Both the position numbers and the translations under genes were made by a program. The notes beneath the pieces are model-generated. The model made no database searches. It had not been told where the DNA came from and saw nothing but the letters and a program-made list of their open reading frames with translations. This document shows, in pieces, positions 1 through 7,429 of a stretch of DNA of 64,000 nt. Every line of letters begins with the position of its first letter. Position 1 is the first letter of the stretch. The stretch comes from a bacterium (GTDB lineage: Bacteria; Pseudomonadota; Alphaproteobacteria; Rhodobacterales; Rhodobacteraceae), in NCBI GenBank assembly GCA_016124195.1, contig WGOE01000002.1, positions 1 through 64,000 of the forward strand, written 5' to 3'.

Positions 1-144
1 AAAGAACCCCGCCCATTCCCGATCAAACACCTCCCAGTCGATCAGGGCCGTCAACTTCACCAGTTCATGGCGCGGGTCGATCAGATCGACCAGGCGCGGG
101 CGGAGCAGGTCATCCTGTTCAGGCGGACGGGAGCGGTGTTTCAT
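1..144 (-). CDS. IS5/IS1182-type transposase, N-terminal part only
   Basis: The first 48 residues of a transposase read leftward off the edge of the window, so the gene is partial here for an unknown reason (edge, not necessarily truncation). The start MKHRSRPPEQ and the segment LVDLIDPRHELVKL followed by IDWEVF are the conserved N-terminus of IS5-superfamily (IS1182/ISPpu-like) DDE transposases, whose catalytic domain would lie beyond position 1. The ATG is at 142-144. An imperfect inverted repeat (GGTTTC at 163-168, GAAACC at 184-189) lies just upstream and could belong to the element end, but I could not define the terminal repeat. Confidence 0.7.
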   Translation of the reverse strand, partial: MKHRSRPPEQDDLLRPRLVDLIDPRHELVKLTALIDWEVFDREWAGFF

Positions 145-261
145 GACCAAACCGAAATTGCAGGTTTCTGAATGAAATCATACGAAACCCTGCAGCCCGA
201 GGCGAGCAAAACCGCCGTGATCTAACGCAAAATCAATAGGATGGGTGTTAATCAGGGCCAA

Positions 262-702
262 CTAATGAGTTTTGGACAATTCCTGAATGTCGTTTGTGCC
301 GGCCACCATCGGGTCCTGGAAGATCTGCACCGCGCCGATCTGCAGCATGTGCAAGATGACTTGGGCATCCTTCGGATCGTTCTTGTCCCAGCTGTTGTGC
401 AGCGCTTCGCGTATCCGCGCGAGGGCAACCGACGACACCAGCTTCAGATCGAACCCGGCCACGCCAAGATGATACATCAGCACGCGGTGATAGTTGCCGG
501 TGGCTTCAAAGCCGACACGGACCGGCAAGCCATATTCTCGCAAGATCGAAATCAGGCGCATGAAGTCATCTGTGGTGTCGGTGATGGTGAGGCGCCGACG
601 GCGTGATTTGCCGGGAACGGCGATCAGCACCTCATGCCGGTGTTTTGAAATGTCGATGCCTACCAGAACACGGGCATCCGAAGTATGCTCAGCCTTGGCC
701 AT
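262..702 (-). pseudogene. IS110-family transposase, N-terminal half (truncated)
   Basis: The protein starts MAKAEHTSD and carries the RuvC-like DEDD nuclease domain of IS110 elements: GIDISKHRHEV (first Asp), VGFEATGNYHR (Glu) and WDKNDPKDAQVI (Asp pair). IS110 transposases are usually about 320-350 residues; this one stops after about 146, directly after the conserved segment IQELSKTH, so the C-terminal serine/tnpB-like transposase_20 domain is gone. I chose the ATG at 700-702 over an upstream one because homologues begin close to the GIDIS strand. The truncation makes it inactive as a transposase. Family assignment is firm; what replaced the 3' end is unclear. Confidence 0.85.
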
Positions 703-834
703 AGCCAGTCTCCTCTGTGGTGTGGTTCGCAAAACCACCAAAGAGACCCGAGCCCCGGTTATAGCCGCTTGGCTCGCGCAATTCGGGAGGCTGCGCAGGC
801 GGCCATACCCTCCAACGGCGCGTCATTCCCAACA

Positions 835-1218
835 TGCTATGGCACCGAGTTCACTTCGAACGCGATCCTAGAATGAGCGGAGAAGATCAAGGCGAAATGG
901 CACTATATCGCCCCCGGCAAGCCCATGCAGAATGGCAATTGCGAAGCCTTCAACGGTCGGATGCGCGACGAGCTGCTGAACGAGACCCTGTTCTTCGGCA
1001 TCGACCATGCCCGCGAAGCCGTGCCCCGCTGGACCAATACCTACAACACCGAGCGGCCCCATTCCGCCCTCGGCTACCGGTCCCCGGCGGTCTTTGCCGC
1101 CAAACTCACCGCAATGGACGATCAGCTACGCGCATCTGAACAGCTCCGCAGATCGCCCATTGCTCCATCGGCGCAACCGCGCCAAATTCAACCGCCGACT
1201 CTGGCCTCAGCTGGGTGA
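835..1218 (+). pseudogene. IS3-family transposase (OrfB) C-terminal fragment with internal stop
   Basis: In one frame the sequence gives YGTEFTSNAIL, then a TGA where homologues have a tryptophan codon, then [36 protein letters not shown] and [18 protein letters not shown]. This is the second half of the rve/DDE integrase core of an IS3-group OrfB, including the final catalytic Glu region. The N-terminal half with the first catalytic Asp is absent and the second Asp of the usual DNGTE motif is not preserved. The fragment abuts the broken dehydrogenase at about 1230, so the insertion (or a deletion after it) probably removed that gene's 5' end. Confidence 0.8.
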
Positions 1219-1232
1219 GCATTGGGGGTCAC

Positions 1233-1927
1233 GACAACGCGGCAATACCGTGCTGGCGGTCGGGCGCGACACCGACAAACAGACCGCGGCCCGATCGAAA
1301 GTGCCCGGATTGCAGACCTTTGCGGCCGATCTCGCCGACCCCGCGCAACGCCTGCGGCTGCGCGATTTCTTAAAGGCCGAACTCCATTCTTGCGAGATGC
1401 TGATCAACAATGCCGGGATCATGCGCGCCGTGAAATTCAACCGCATCGCGGATGCGACGGCCATCGAGGCGGAGATCGCGGTAAACCTTGTGGCGCCCAT
1501 CGAATTGACCGCCCTGTTCATCCCGCTGCTGCGCGGCAGGCCGGACGCCTGCATCGTCAACGTCTCATCAGGACTGGCCTATGCCCCCTTCCCGAATGCG
1601 CCCGTCTACAGCGCCACGAAGGCGGCCCTGCATTCGTTCAACCAGTCGCTTCGGATCCAGTTGCGGGCCAGCGGTCTTCATGTGGTGGAGATCATCCCGC
1701 CGACGTTGGACACTCCGATGATCTCTGCGGACCTCCGCACCGCGATGAAGGGGCAGCGCATGGAAACGGTCGAGACTGTGACATCGGCAGCGATCAGGCG
1801 CATCGAGGCCGGGCAGACCGAAATCCCCCTTGGCGCTAGTTCCATGCTCCGCATTCTCAGCCGTCTGGCTCCGGGGCTCTTGATGCGGCAGATGGCCGCC
1901 ATGAACGACCGCGTCTCTGCGGCGTGA
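1233..1927 (+). pseudogene. Short-chain dehydrogenase, 5'-truncated next to IS3 fragment
   Basis: From RGNTVLAVGRD onward this is a classical SDR of the DltE/YdfG type: the structural motif NNAGI at about 1408-1422, the catalytic Ser in NVSSGLAYA and the catalytic Tyr/Lys in VYSATKAALHSF, then a typical C-terminal extension ending at the TGA 1925-1927. The N-terminal cofactor motif TGxxxGIG that must precede this is missing: the reading frame instead continues from the IS3 remnant. About 35 residues are lost, so NAD(P) binding and start signals are gone. A chimeric ORF exists through the junction but no start with a ribosome site is evident. Confidence 0.8.
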
Positions 1928-1930
1928 AGC

Positions 1931-1954
1931 GGTCTGACGATGCATCGCCAGACC
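1931..1954. terminator. Palindromic hairpin after the SDR remnant
   Basis: GGTCTG and CAGACC flank the inner palindrome CGATGCATCG, giving a 24-nt near-perfect dyad with one A/C mismatch, four bases after the dehydrogenase stop. It sits between two convergent genes and lacks a clear T-run, so terminator function is only inferred. Confidence 0.4.
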
Positions 1955-2001
1955 CGCCGCCACGTCGGACCCGGACCACGGTGCCGGGCATCCGTCAGGA
2001 C

Positions 2002-2457
2002 CTATTGCAGGTAGGTCTCGCCCCCGCGCTGCACCACCATCACGCGGTCGCCCACATGGAACCGTTCGGTTGCCTGGATGATTGTCATCTGGCCTCCGTT
2101 GTCCAGTCGCACGGTCCAGGCCGTGGACTGATAGGTCGAGTTCTGCGTTGCGAGATTGCTGCCGATTACCGCTCCGGCAATCGCGCCCGCCCCCGTCATC
2201 AGGTCCTTGCCGCTGCCCGAGCCGAACTGATTGCCGATGATGGCGCCGACCAGCCCACCCGTTACCGCGCCGACGACCTGATCTCCGTTCGCCGTGCGCT
2301 GCATCGTCACCCGATGCGCCCGGATGATCGTGCCGTAGTCGATGTAGGCCGGCTGCGAAACCTGCCGGTCAACCGGGTAATATCCCCCTGTCTGAGGCTC
2401 ACATGCCGCGATAAGTGCGACAAAGGGCAGAAGAACCGCAGTTGCCTTCAAGATCAT
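2002..2457 (-). CDS. Glycine-zipper outer-membrane lipoprotein (SlyB/Rick_17kDa-like)
   Basis: A 151-residue protein with a lipoprotein signal peptide: MILK, hydrophobic stretch, and lipobox LIAAC with the lipidated Cys at residue 19. Residues about 60-100 form a glycine zipper (VVGAVTGGLVGAIIGNQ then GAGAIAGAVIGSN), the hallmark of 17-kDa surface-antigen/SlyB-type proteins that span or stabilise the outer membrane. The C-terminal part is a small beta domain. I chose the ATG at 2455-2457 because a GGAG lies six bases upstream; two in-frame ATGs lie further upstream without a better site. It is followed upstream by another exported protein on the same strand. Specific role unknown. Confidence 0.8.
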   Translation of the reverse strand: MILKATAVLLPFVALIAACEPQTGGYYPVDRQVSQPAYIDYGTIIRAHRVTMQRTANGDQVVGAVTGGLVGAIIGNQFGSGSGKDLMTGAGAIAGAVIGSNLATQNSTYQSTAWTVRLDNGGQMTIIQATERFHVGDRVMVVQRGGETYLQ

Positions 2458-2548
2458 TCGCTTCTCCATCTCTGCACGACCGCCTTGCCACGGGCCCATC
2501 CCCGCAACGGCACGACCGTCATTCGTGAAACCGATTGGGCCGCACCGA

Positions 2549-2869
2549 TCAGTGCGACGCGGGATCGCGGGTCTGAAGTCTCAGATGGTCACGGTCGAAT
2601 TCCTGCTGAAAGAGGTGGTCGCGCGCCCGGTCGCGGTTGGGGTCCATGTTGTCCCACAAGAGCTTACCCGTGCGCGCGTCATAGATTAGCTCGCGCACTT
2701 CGTTTCGCCTTTGGGCGGTGACGCGATACTGGTGACGCTCGCGCACGGTCTGCATCACCGTAAAGCCCTGCTGCTGCAGCGCCTGATTTGCGCGATCCAT
2801 CGGCCCCCGTGCCTCGGCCATCGGGGCGGCAAGTATCGACATGACCGCAATGGGTGCAAGAAAACGCAT
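2549..2869 (-). CDS. Small secreted protein, PepSY-like
   Basis: A 106-residue protein with a signal peptide (MRFLAPIAVMSILAAPMAEA). The mature part is a single small domain; VRELIYDARTGKLLWDNMD resembles the C-terminal strand pair of PepSY-type domains (periplasmic inhibitors or accessory proteins), but the match is only a pattern impression. The start is supported by AAGGAGA eight bases before the ATG. It lies 91 bp upstream of the lipoprotein gene on the same strand, and the two could be co-transcribed. Function not known. Confidence 0.7.
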   Translation of the reverse strand: MRFLAPIAVMSILAAPMAEARGPMDRANQALQQQGFTVMQTVRERHQYRVTAQRRNEVRELIYDARTGKLLWDNMDPNRDRARDHLFQQEFDRDHLRLQTRDPASH

Positions 2870-2988
2870 CCGTCTTCTCCTTCAATTCAAAATCCTGTCT
2901 TAAATTGAAGCGTAGGGCCGAAACGGTCCGCAGGCATTGACGTGGATCAAGCTGCTTGCGCGCAGAATATTGATTACGAAATGGAAAC

Positions 2989-3014
2989 GGGCGCGGGGAT
3001 CATCCCTCGCGCCC
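2989..3014 (-). terminator. Terminator hairpin downstream of the outer-membrane barrel gene
   Basis: GGGCGCG (2989-2995) pairs with CGCGCCC (3008-3014); the loop can pair further (GGAT/ATCC). Read on the minus strand it lies 24 bases after the stop of the barrel gene and is followed by a weakly T-rich stretch. Rho-independent termination is likely but not certain. Confidence 0.55.
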
Positions 3015-3037
3015 GGAATTTCGCCCTTGGCACCCGT

Positions 3038-3826
3038 TCAGAAATGCTGAAGCGGAATTCGAATGCTTACCGACACGATGCCCGCCTTGTTGCGGAAGGT
3101 CAGCGGCTCGACCGGCGTCGAGGCGCCTACATCGGCCGTGGTCCCGCCCTTGGCGATGCCGAAGTCGTAGTAGCGGTAGGCCAGTTCCAGCATGACCGGA
3201 TGCTGGCTGGGACCGGTGATCTGATACGACACGCCCACACCCAGCGACAGCGCCGCGCTGACATTGGAACTGCCGTTGAAGGTGCGGTTGACCGGCACCT
3301 CGGTCAGGTTCGTCCGGGTCCAGCTACCCACCCGGTTGTTCGCCATGCCAAGACCGGCCACGACGAAGGGCTGCAGGCGCGAATTGGACCCCGACCGTTC
3401 CAGCGGCGAATAGTACAGGCTCGCCATCACAGCCGTCGCAGAGATCGACCCTGCGGTGATGTCCGCATGGGAGCCGGACGTCGTGTGTGGACCAGTCACA
3501 CCTGTCTTGCCGATATTCAGCAGACTGAGATCACCGCGAAACCCGTTCATCCAGTCATAGCCGACCGCTATGCCCACCAGACCCCGGGTCTTCCCGCTGA
3601 GGTCGAAATCGATACGCGGATCCTTCGGATAACCTGGTGGCAGCCAGTGTCCGTCGGCTAGATTAGACGAGGCTCCGCCGAGTTCGGCCCGGAAATAAGG
3701 CCCGTAGGTCACACTTGCCGTGTTCGGGTTCAGAACGGGTGCCTGCGTCTCGGCATGCGCTGCCTGCACCGACAAAGACGCAGCCACGGCAAGTCCTGCC
3801 AAGGCCGCGATTTTCTTGCCCTTCAT
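3038..3826 (-). CDS. Outer-membrane beta-barrel protein (OmpW/opacity-like)
   Basis: A 262-residue exported protein. It has a cleavable signal peptide of about 25 residues ending AAHA, then alternating amphipathic strands (FRAELGGAS, GLVGIAVGYDW, ATAVMASLYYS, LQPFVVAGLGMA, VMLELAYRYYDFG) and ends in a C-terminal strand with Phe last (VSIRIPLQHF), the signature for BAM-dependent assembly of an eight-stranded barrel. This fits OmpW/Omp25/opacity proteins; the specific ligand cannot be told. The ATG at 3824-3826 follows an AGCAAGAAGAAA purine tract, a moderate ribosome site. It stands as a single gene with a terminator hairpin after it. Confidence 0.8.
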   Translation of the reverse strand: MKGKKIAALAGLAVAASLSVQAAHAETQAPVLNPNTASVTYGPYFRAELGGASSNLADGHWLPPGYPKDPRIDFDLSGKTRGLVGIAVGYDWMNGFRGDLSLLNIGKTGVTGPHTTSGSHADITAGSISATAVMASLYYSPLERSGSNSRLQPFVVAGLGMANNRVGSWTRTNLTEVPVNRTFNGSSNVSAALSLGVGVSYQITGPSQHPVMLELAYRYYDFGIAKGGTTADVGASTPVEPLTFRNKAGIVSVSIRIPLQHF

Positions 3827-3998
3827 TTTCTTCTTGCTCCAATCAATTCAGGGGCCGGATGGCGTTCGCGCGCTAGATTACACACTTCTGTCGAGACACT
3901 GAAACCACAAGCGCAAAGCATATCTCGGACCATATCCGCCAGCATCTGTCACATGAAGCACACGGTCTGAACTGCGGTCCCGGAGTCCGTCGGCCATG

Positions 3999-4030
3999 AA
4001 AAAGCTGTCCCGACAGAAAGCCGGGACAGC
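3999..4030 (-). terminator. Rho-independent terminator of the Gly-rich secreted protein gene
   Basis: GCTGTCCCG (4004-4012) and CGGGACAGC (4022-4030) form a perfect 9-bp stem. Read on the minus strand the stem is followed directly by five T residues (3999-4003), a canonical intrinsic terminator 20 bases after the stop codon of the gene ending at 4050. Confidence 0.85.
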
Positions 4031-4049
4031 GCGTCGTTTGTCGGGCCGA

Positions 4050-4820
4050 TCAGCCGTGACCGGCCAGGATCGCGATGCGGACCGCCTCGGCATCGGCAGC
4101 AAGCTTGGCGGCCGCATCACCGGTGACCGGGGTGCCAAGGATCGTCGTCACCGCGATCACGGTATTCGTGGTGATCGGCACGGTCTTGTCCGAAGCCACG
4201 CCGAGGAACACCGCCTCAAGCTGCTCGGCAGAAGTGGTGACACCCAGCGACGCCAGATTGGTCTGCCCGTCCAGAGCGTCCTTCAGGAGCGCAAGGTTCT
4301 GCAGTGGCGAGTCGATATAGGCCACGGTGTCGAAGCTCAGTGACAGCTGGTCGATCTTCTGGTCCAGCGGCAGGTTGTAAAAGCTGATCATCTCGGGCGA
4401 AACCGAGGCAAGCGCCTCGTCATAGGCGCGCTGCAGCACATGGTCCGGCGAGCGAGAGACGTTCAGACGCCCCAGTTCGACTTCGGGGATGCCTTCCTGC
4501 GCCCACACCGGCTTGCCCCCGGTATTGCCCGAAGAACCGGCCTGCGGACCCTTGCCTTCCGAGTCGGCGCTTGGCCCGCCCTGCCCCTTGCCCTTGCCGT
4601 CATTTGTACCCTGACCGTTCTTGGCGCCCTGTGCCCCATTGCCCTGGCCACCCTGTTTGCCTTTGCCACCGCCGTCAGAGCCTTCGTCCTGGGCAAAGGC
4701 CGCCGAGGTACCGAAATGGCCTCCATTCATGGTCCAGGCCCCACCCAGCACCAAGGCACCGACCGCGACAGTGGCGGCCAATAATATCATCGATTTCCGC
4801 GCGGAATTAACTTTCGTCAT
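4050..4820 (-). CDS. Secreted protein with Gly/Lys/Gln-rich linker, unknown function
   Basis: A 256-residue protein of no family I recognise. Residues 1-45 form a signal sequence or membrane anchor (MTKVNSARKS, then a hydrophobic run, cleavage possible after AAFA). Residues about 46-100 are low complexity, rich in Gly, Gln, Lys and Asn in a collagen-like rhythm (GGQGNGAQGAKNGQG). The remaining 150 residues are a compact, probably helical domain rich in Ala, Leu and Asp. The start is chosen at 4818-4820 because AAGGAGGGG lies eight bases upstream; longer in-frame starts run through the promoter. A TTGAC-N4-GTCAA box 71 bp upstream suggests control by oxygen or NO. An intrinsic terminator follows. 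Confidence 0.7.
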   Translation of the reverse strand: MTKVNSARKSMILLAATVAVGALVLGGAWTMNGGHFGTSAAFAQDEGSDGGGKGKQGGQGNGAQGAKNGQGTNDGKGKGQGGPSADSEGKGPQAGSSGNTGGKPVWAQEGIPEVELGRLNVSRSPDHVLQRAYDEALASVSPEMISFYNLPLDQKIDQLSLSFDTVAYIDSPLQNLALLKDALDGQTNLASLGVTTSAEQLEAVFLGVASDKTVPITTNTVIAVTTILGTPVTGDAAAKLAADAEAVRIAILAGHG

Positions 4821-4890
4821 GTGCATCCCCTCCTTTTGGGAATTCATCTCCTCAACAAAGGCATACTGCGATGATCCGTGGGGCGATTCA

Positions 4891-4904
4891 TTGACATATG
4901 TCAA
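4891..4904 (-). promoter_or_regulatory. FNR/NNR-type regulator box
   Basis: TTGACATATGTCAA is a perfect 14-bp palindrome of the form TTGAC-N4-GTCAA, which matches the binding sites of CRP/FNR-family regulators and especially the NNR/DNR (nitric-oxide) subgroup. On the minus strand a TATGCC hexamer at 4866-4861 would place the start of transcription near 4854, so the box centre would be near -43, the position of class II activators. The gene at 4050-4820 would be the target. Regulator identity is inference. Confidence 0.6.
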
Positions 4905-5198
4905 TACTAGCATGAGATCGGCGTTTGATCTGGACTTATCCCCCACGGCGCATTGTCGCACCCACCCGAGGCCCGGCCGACGGGGACATTTCGCTTCATG
5001 GCGCGTGGTCCGCTGCCGATCCTGGTGCACCCAAGCCCACTTCAAGCTCATGGATTGGCCCGGGCAAGCGTCCCCTGATGATCGTGTCCCACGGGGTCGT
5101 GTAGGTGGCCATGAAGATCGCCGTCAATTCCGGCTCGGGCCTGCTTGATCCGCGTGCCACGACGGGCAGGCTGATCAGTGGATCATCGCGCAAAGGCC

Positions 5199-5264
5199 GC
5201 GCAAAAAGTCACCCTGATCGTGCCTGGCCAGAAGCTCGGACAGGTCCATGTTCGTCTTGGTCAT
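5199..5264 (-). pseudogene. IS256-type transposase, first ~20 residues only
   Basis: The peptide MTKTNMDLSELLARHDQGDF followed by LRGL is very like the N-terminus of alphaproteobacterial IS256 (mutator) transposases, where it continues with a helix before the zinc-ribbon-like and DDE parts. Here the match breaks off after about 22 residues and a stop follows shortly (5175). Only a scar of the element remains. Assignment rests on memory of the family N-terminus. Confidence 0.45.
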
Positions 5265-5582
5265 CGGGGTCTGCGTAGGGTCCGTGGTTGAAGTCGCCAA
5301 ACTCCACCTCGAAAATACACCTCGATGGCCACCCGGGATCACACCGCCAGCGGCCTTCTCCAAAAAGGTGAGGATTGCGCGAAGGCCAAAAATCCAACGA
5401 AATCCTGTGGCATCCAGCGAAAAATGGGAAGTTTTTGGGGGAAAGGTTTCCGAAATATCATGATTTTATTAATTATATCAATATCTTAATTGATTTAGTT
5501 GGCGGAGGTGGCGAGACTGCGGTCGAACGTTCTCTGGACGTTGCCGAATGGCTGCGCAGCCTATTGCGGTAGTCCCCCCATT
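5265..5582. other. Gene-free stretch with AT-rich core and tRNA-like end
   Basis: No convincing gene on either strand. At 5455-5498 there is a marked AT-rich block (runs such as TTTTATTAATTATATC) in an otherwise GC-rich region. At 5483-5530 the minus strand reads GTTCGA, then CGCCACCTCCGCCA, then AATCAATTAAG, which resembles the T-loop, 3' end and flank of the tRNA-Ser at 8579. The end of an IS3 element (TAGTCCCCCC) begins near 5571. Confidence 0.4.
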
Positions 5583-5606
5583 TCTAACGGGGTGCATTCG
5601 TAGAAC

Positions 5607-5700
5607 TTACGCGGCCATTTTCAGTTTCATGGCGGGGGTGATGCCGCCGAGGCCCATGTTCGGGCGGTCGTTGTTGTAAGTCCATAGCCATGCCGCGCAA
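5607..5700 (-). pseudogene. IS3-family OrfB, last ~30 residues
   Basis: In its own frame the minus strand reads AWLWTYNNDRPNMGLGGITP and then AMKLKMAA and stop. This is the standard C-terminus of IS3-family (IS407/IS51-like) OrfB transposases. It is joined to the recombinase gene at about 5700, where the recombinase frame loses homology. Only the tail and the element end survive. Confidence 0.75.
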
Positions 5701-6780
5701 TTCGGAATCCGGCATGGTCGCCAGGTTGTCGCACAGATCATCGCGCAGCCGCCAGGCTTGTGCATCCGTTCCCTCGCGGATCAGCCGGTGCGAGATGTAG
5801 TAGCCATAGGTCCGGCCGCGCCGCTCGGTATGGGTCGGGGTCAGGATGTCGCCGGTCTCGTCGCGAAGCTTGGCCGTCAGCCAGCGCCCCTGCGGGCACG
5901 CGCGCGCAGGACCCCGCGGGCGGGCATGGCGCGCCTGGAGCCTGGCCTGAACGCTGTCCCAGAGATCCTGATCGATGATGGCCGGATGCTGGCCGGGATG
6001 GGTCTTGTCGCGATGCCGGATGCGCCCGAGATAGGTCGGATTGGTCAGGAGATAATGCAACTGCCCCCGGCTGAAGCGCCGTGCCCGGGAGATCTCCGGA
6101 TCTTCGCCCGGCCTGGACTTGGGATGATGACCGCGGCGCTGGCTCTCGATCTCAAGGAGCCGCAAGTTCGGATTGGCCTCGTAGAGGCGGAAAGGGGAGC
6201 GGATGATGTCGGCCTCATCAGGTCGGATCACCAGTTCGCGGCGCTGGGGATCGGGGTGCCGGTCGTAGCCAAGCGGGATGGTCCCGCCCATCCAGAGCCC
6301 CTTCTTCTTGGAGGCCGCGATCTTGTCGCGGATCCGCTCGGCGGTGACTTCGCGTTCGAACTGGGCGAAGCACAGCAGGACGTTGAGCGTCAGGCGCCCC
6401 ATCGAGGAGGAGGTGTTGAAGGCTTGTGTCACCGAGACGAAAGAGCAGCCCTTCGCCTCCAGCCGTTCGACGAGGCGCACGAAGTCGTCCAGCGAGCGGG
6501 TGAGGCAGTCGATCTTGTAGACGACGACCATGGCGATGCGGCCGGCGTCGATCTCGGCCATGATGCGCTTCAAGGCCGGGCGCTCCAGGGTTCCGCCCGA
6601 GAGCCCGCCGTCGTCATAGCGCTCGGCCACGAGCTTCCAGCCCTCGTGACGCTGGCTGGCGACATTGGCCGCACAGGCCTCATATTGCGTGTCGAGCGAG
6701 TTGAAGTCCTGCTCCAGCCCGTCCTAGCTGGACTTGCGGGTGTAGACGGCGCAGCGCAGGCTCGGCTTGGACGCGATCAT
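5689..6780 (-). pseudogene. Large serine recombinase with in-frame stop and lost C-terminus
   Basis: The gene starts at ATG 6778-6780 (MIASKPSLRCAVYTRKSS), which holds the nucleophilic Ser of the resolvase/invertase domain. A TAG at 6724-6726 follows at once where relatives have Glu (one base change from GAG); the frame then continues DGLEQDFNSLDTQ, YDDGGLSGGTLERPAL, VVYKIDCLTRSLDD, FAQFEREVTAERIRDKI and a recombinase domain (YLLTNPTYLGRIRHRDK). Translation restarting downstream would lack the catalytic Ser. The 3' part is replaced near 5700 by an IS3 tail, so the zinc-ribbon/coiled-coil C-terminus is missing. It overlaps the DUF2924 stop by four bases, the usual arrangement of this pair. It was probably the mobility gene of the surrounding element. 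Confidence 0.85.
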
Positions 6781-6953
6781 CTGCGGGTCCTTTCCGCTCC
6801 GGCGCCTGAAGACGTGGCGGGAGTTCCGACCAGGCCGAAGAACCGTAGCCCGGACCAGCGCGCCCCGGTGATGGCGCGCGCGATGGCTGAGAGCGAGCGG
6901 TGCGTCTCGCCCTTCCAGAGATAGCCCGCCTTCGTCACGTCGACGACATGGGT
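6777..6953 (-). pseudogene. DUF2924 protein, C-terminal remnant
   Basis: The last 58 residues (THVVDVTKAGYLWKGETHRS, SLSAIARAITGARWSG, RFFGL) match the conserved core and end of DUF2924 proteins, which are found upstream of serine recombinases in alphaproteobacterial islands. Homology stops abruptly at about 6953, the exact point where a plus-strand gene of different origin begins, so a recombination joint lies here. The stop overlaps the recombinase start (ATGA). Confidence 0.75.
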
Positions 6954-7368
6954 GACAGGACCACGCCACGCAATCGCCGGATGGGCTTGGCAACAGTTGC
7001 TCAAGGGTGAGATTTTCCACGGGCGCGACAGTGGCTTTCGCATCCATCGCCTTGCTTTGGACGGGCTGCGCGGCAGGCCGGGGGGAAGTGACGCGACCGC
7101 ACTTTTCGTGCTGTTGACCGACCTGCACGGGCATATCCCCGGCAAGCGTTTTGCCTTGGACCATGAGGCCATGCGGACGGCTGGCCTGATTGACCTGTCC
7201 CTGCGCAGCTTCAGGTCGGCGCGGCGGATGCTGGAAGGCGCTGGGCTGTTGCAGCTGGTCGGCAAGCACCGGGCGGGTTCTCACAGCCAGACCTTCACGC
7301 TAACCCGCCTGCGCCCCGGCATGGCCGATGCTGAAAACGTCCTGACCTTGCCAAGACCCGCGACCTAG
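6952..7368 (+). CDS. Winged-helix-like island protein, possibly 5'-truncated
   Basis: A 138-residue reading frame opening with GTG. The segment TALFVLLTDLHG, LIDLSLRSFRSARRMLEGAG and LLQLVGKHRAGSHSQTFTL looks like a winged helix-turn-helix of the kind attached to phage or plasmid replication proteins, but I cannot name a family. The frame begins exactly where the DUF2924 remnant on the other strand ends, so the native start was probably removed and the GTG may not be used. It is 61 bp upstream of the next accessory gene in the same direction. Confidence 0.5.
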   Translation: MTGPRHAIAGWAWQQLLKGEIFHGRDSGFRIHRLALDGLRGRPGGSDATALFVLLTDLHGHIPGKRFALDHEAMRTAGLIDLSLRSFRSARRMLEGAGLLQLVGKHRAGSHSQTFTLTRLRPGMADAENVLTLPRPAT

Positions 7369-7429
7369 CAGGGACAGGAAGGCAGGGGGGAAGGGCTAAG
7401 ATTACATATGACGAGCGAAAGTGACCGAC

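Noticed and set aside
1007-1232. Fusion of the IS3 fragment and the dehydrogenase as one real protein
   Set aside because: The frame is open only by chance across the joint; the first part is in a different frame from the transposase and lacks a ribosome site.
6777-7265. 162-codon minus-strand frame as a full DUF2924 gene
   Set aside because: Only the last 58 residues match DUF2924; the upstream part is Arg/Pro/Ser-rich antisense of the plus-strand winged-helix gene.
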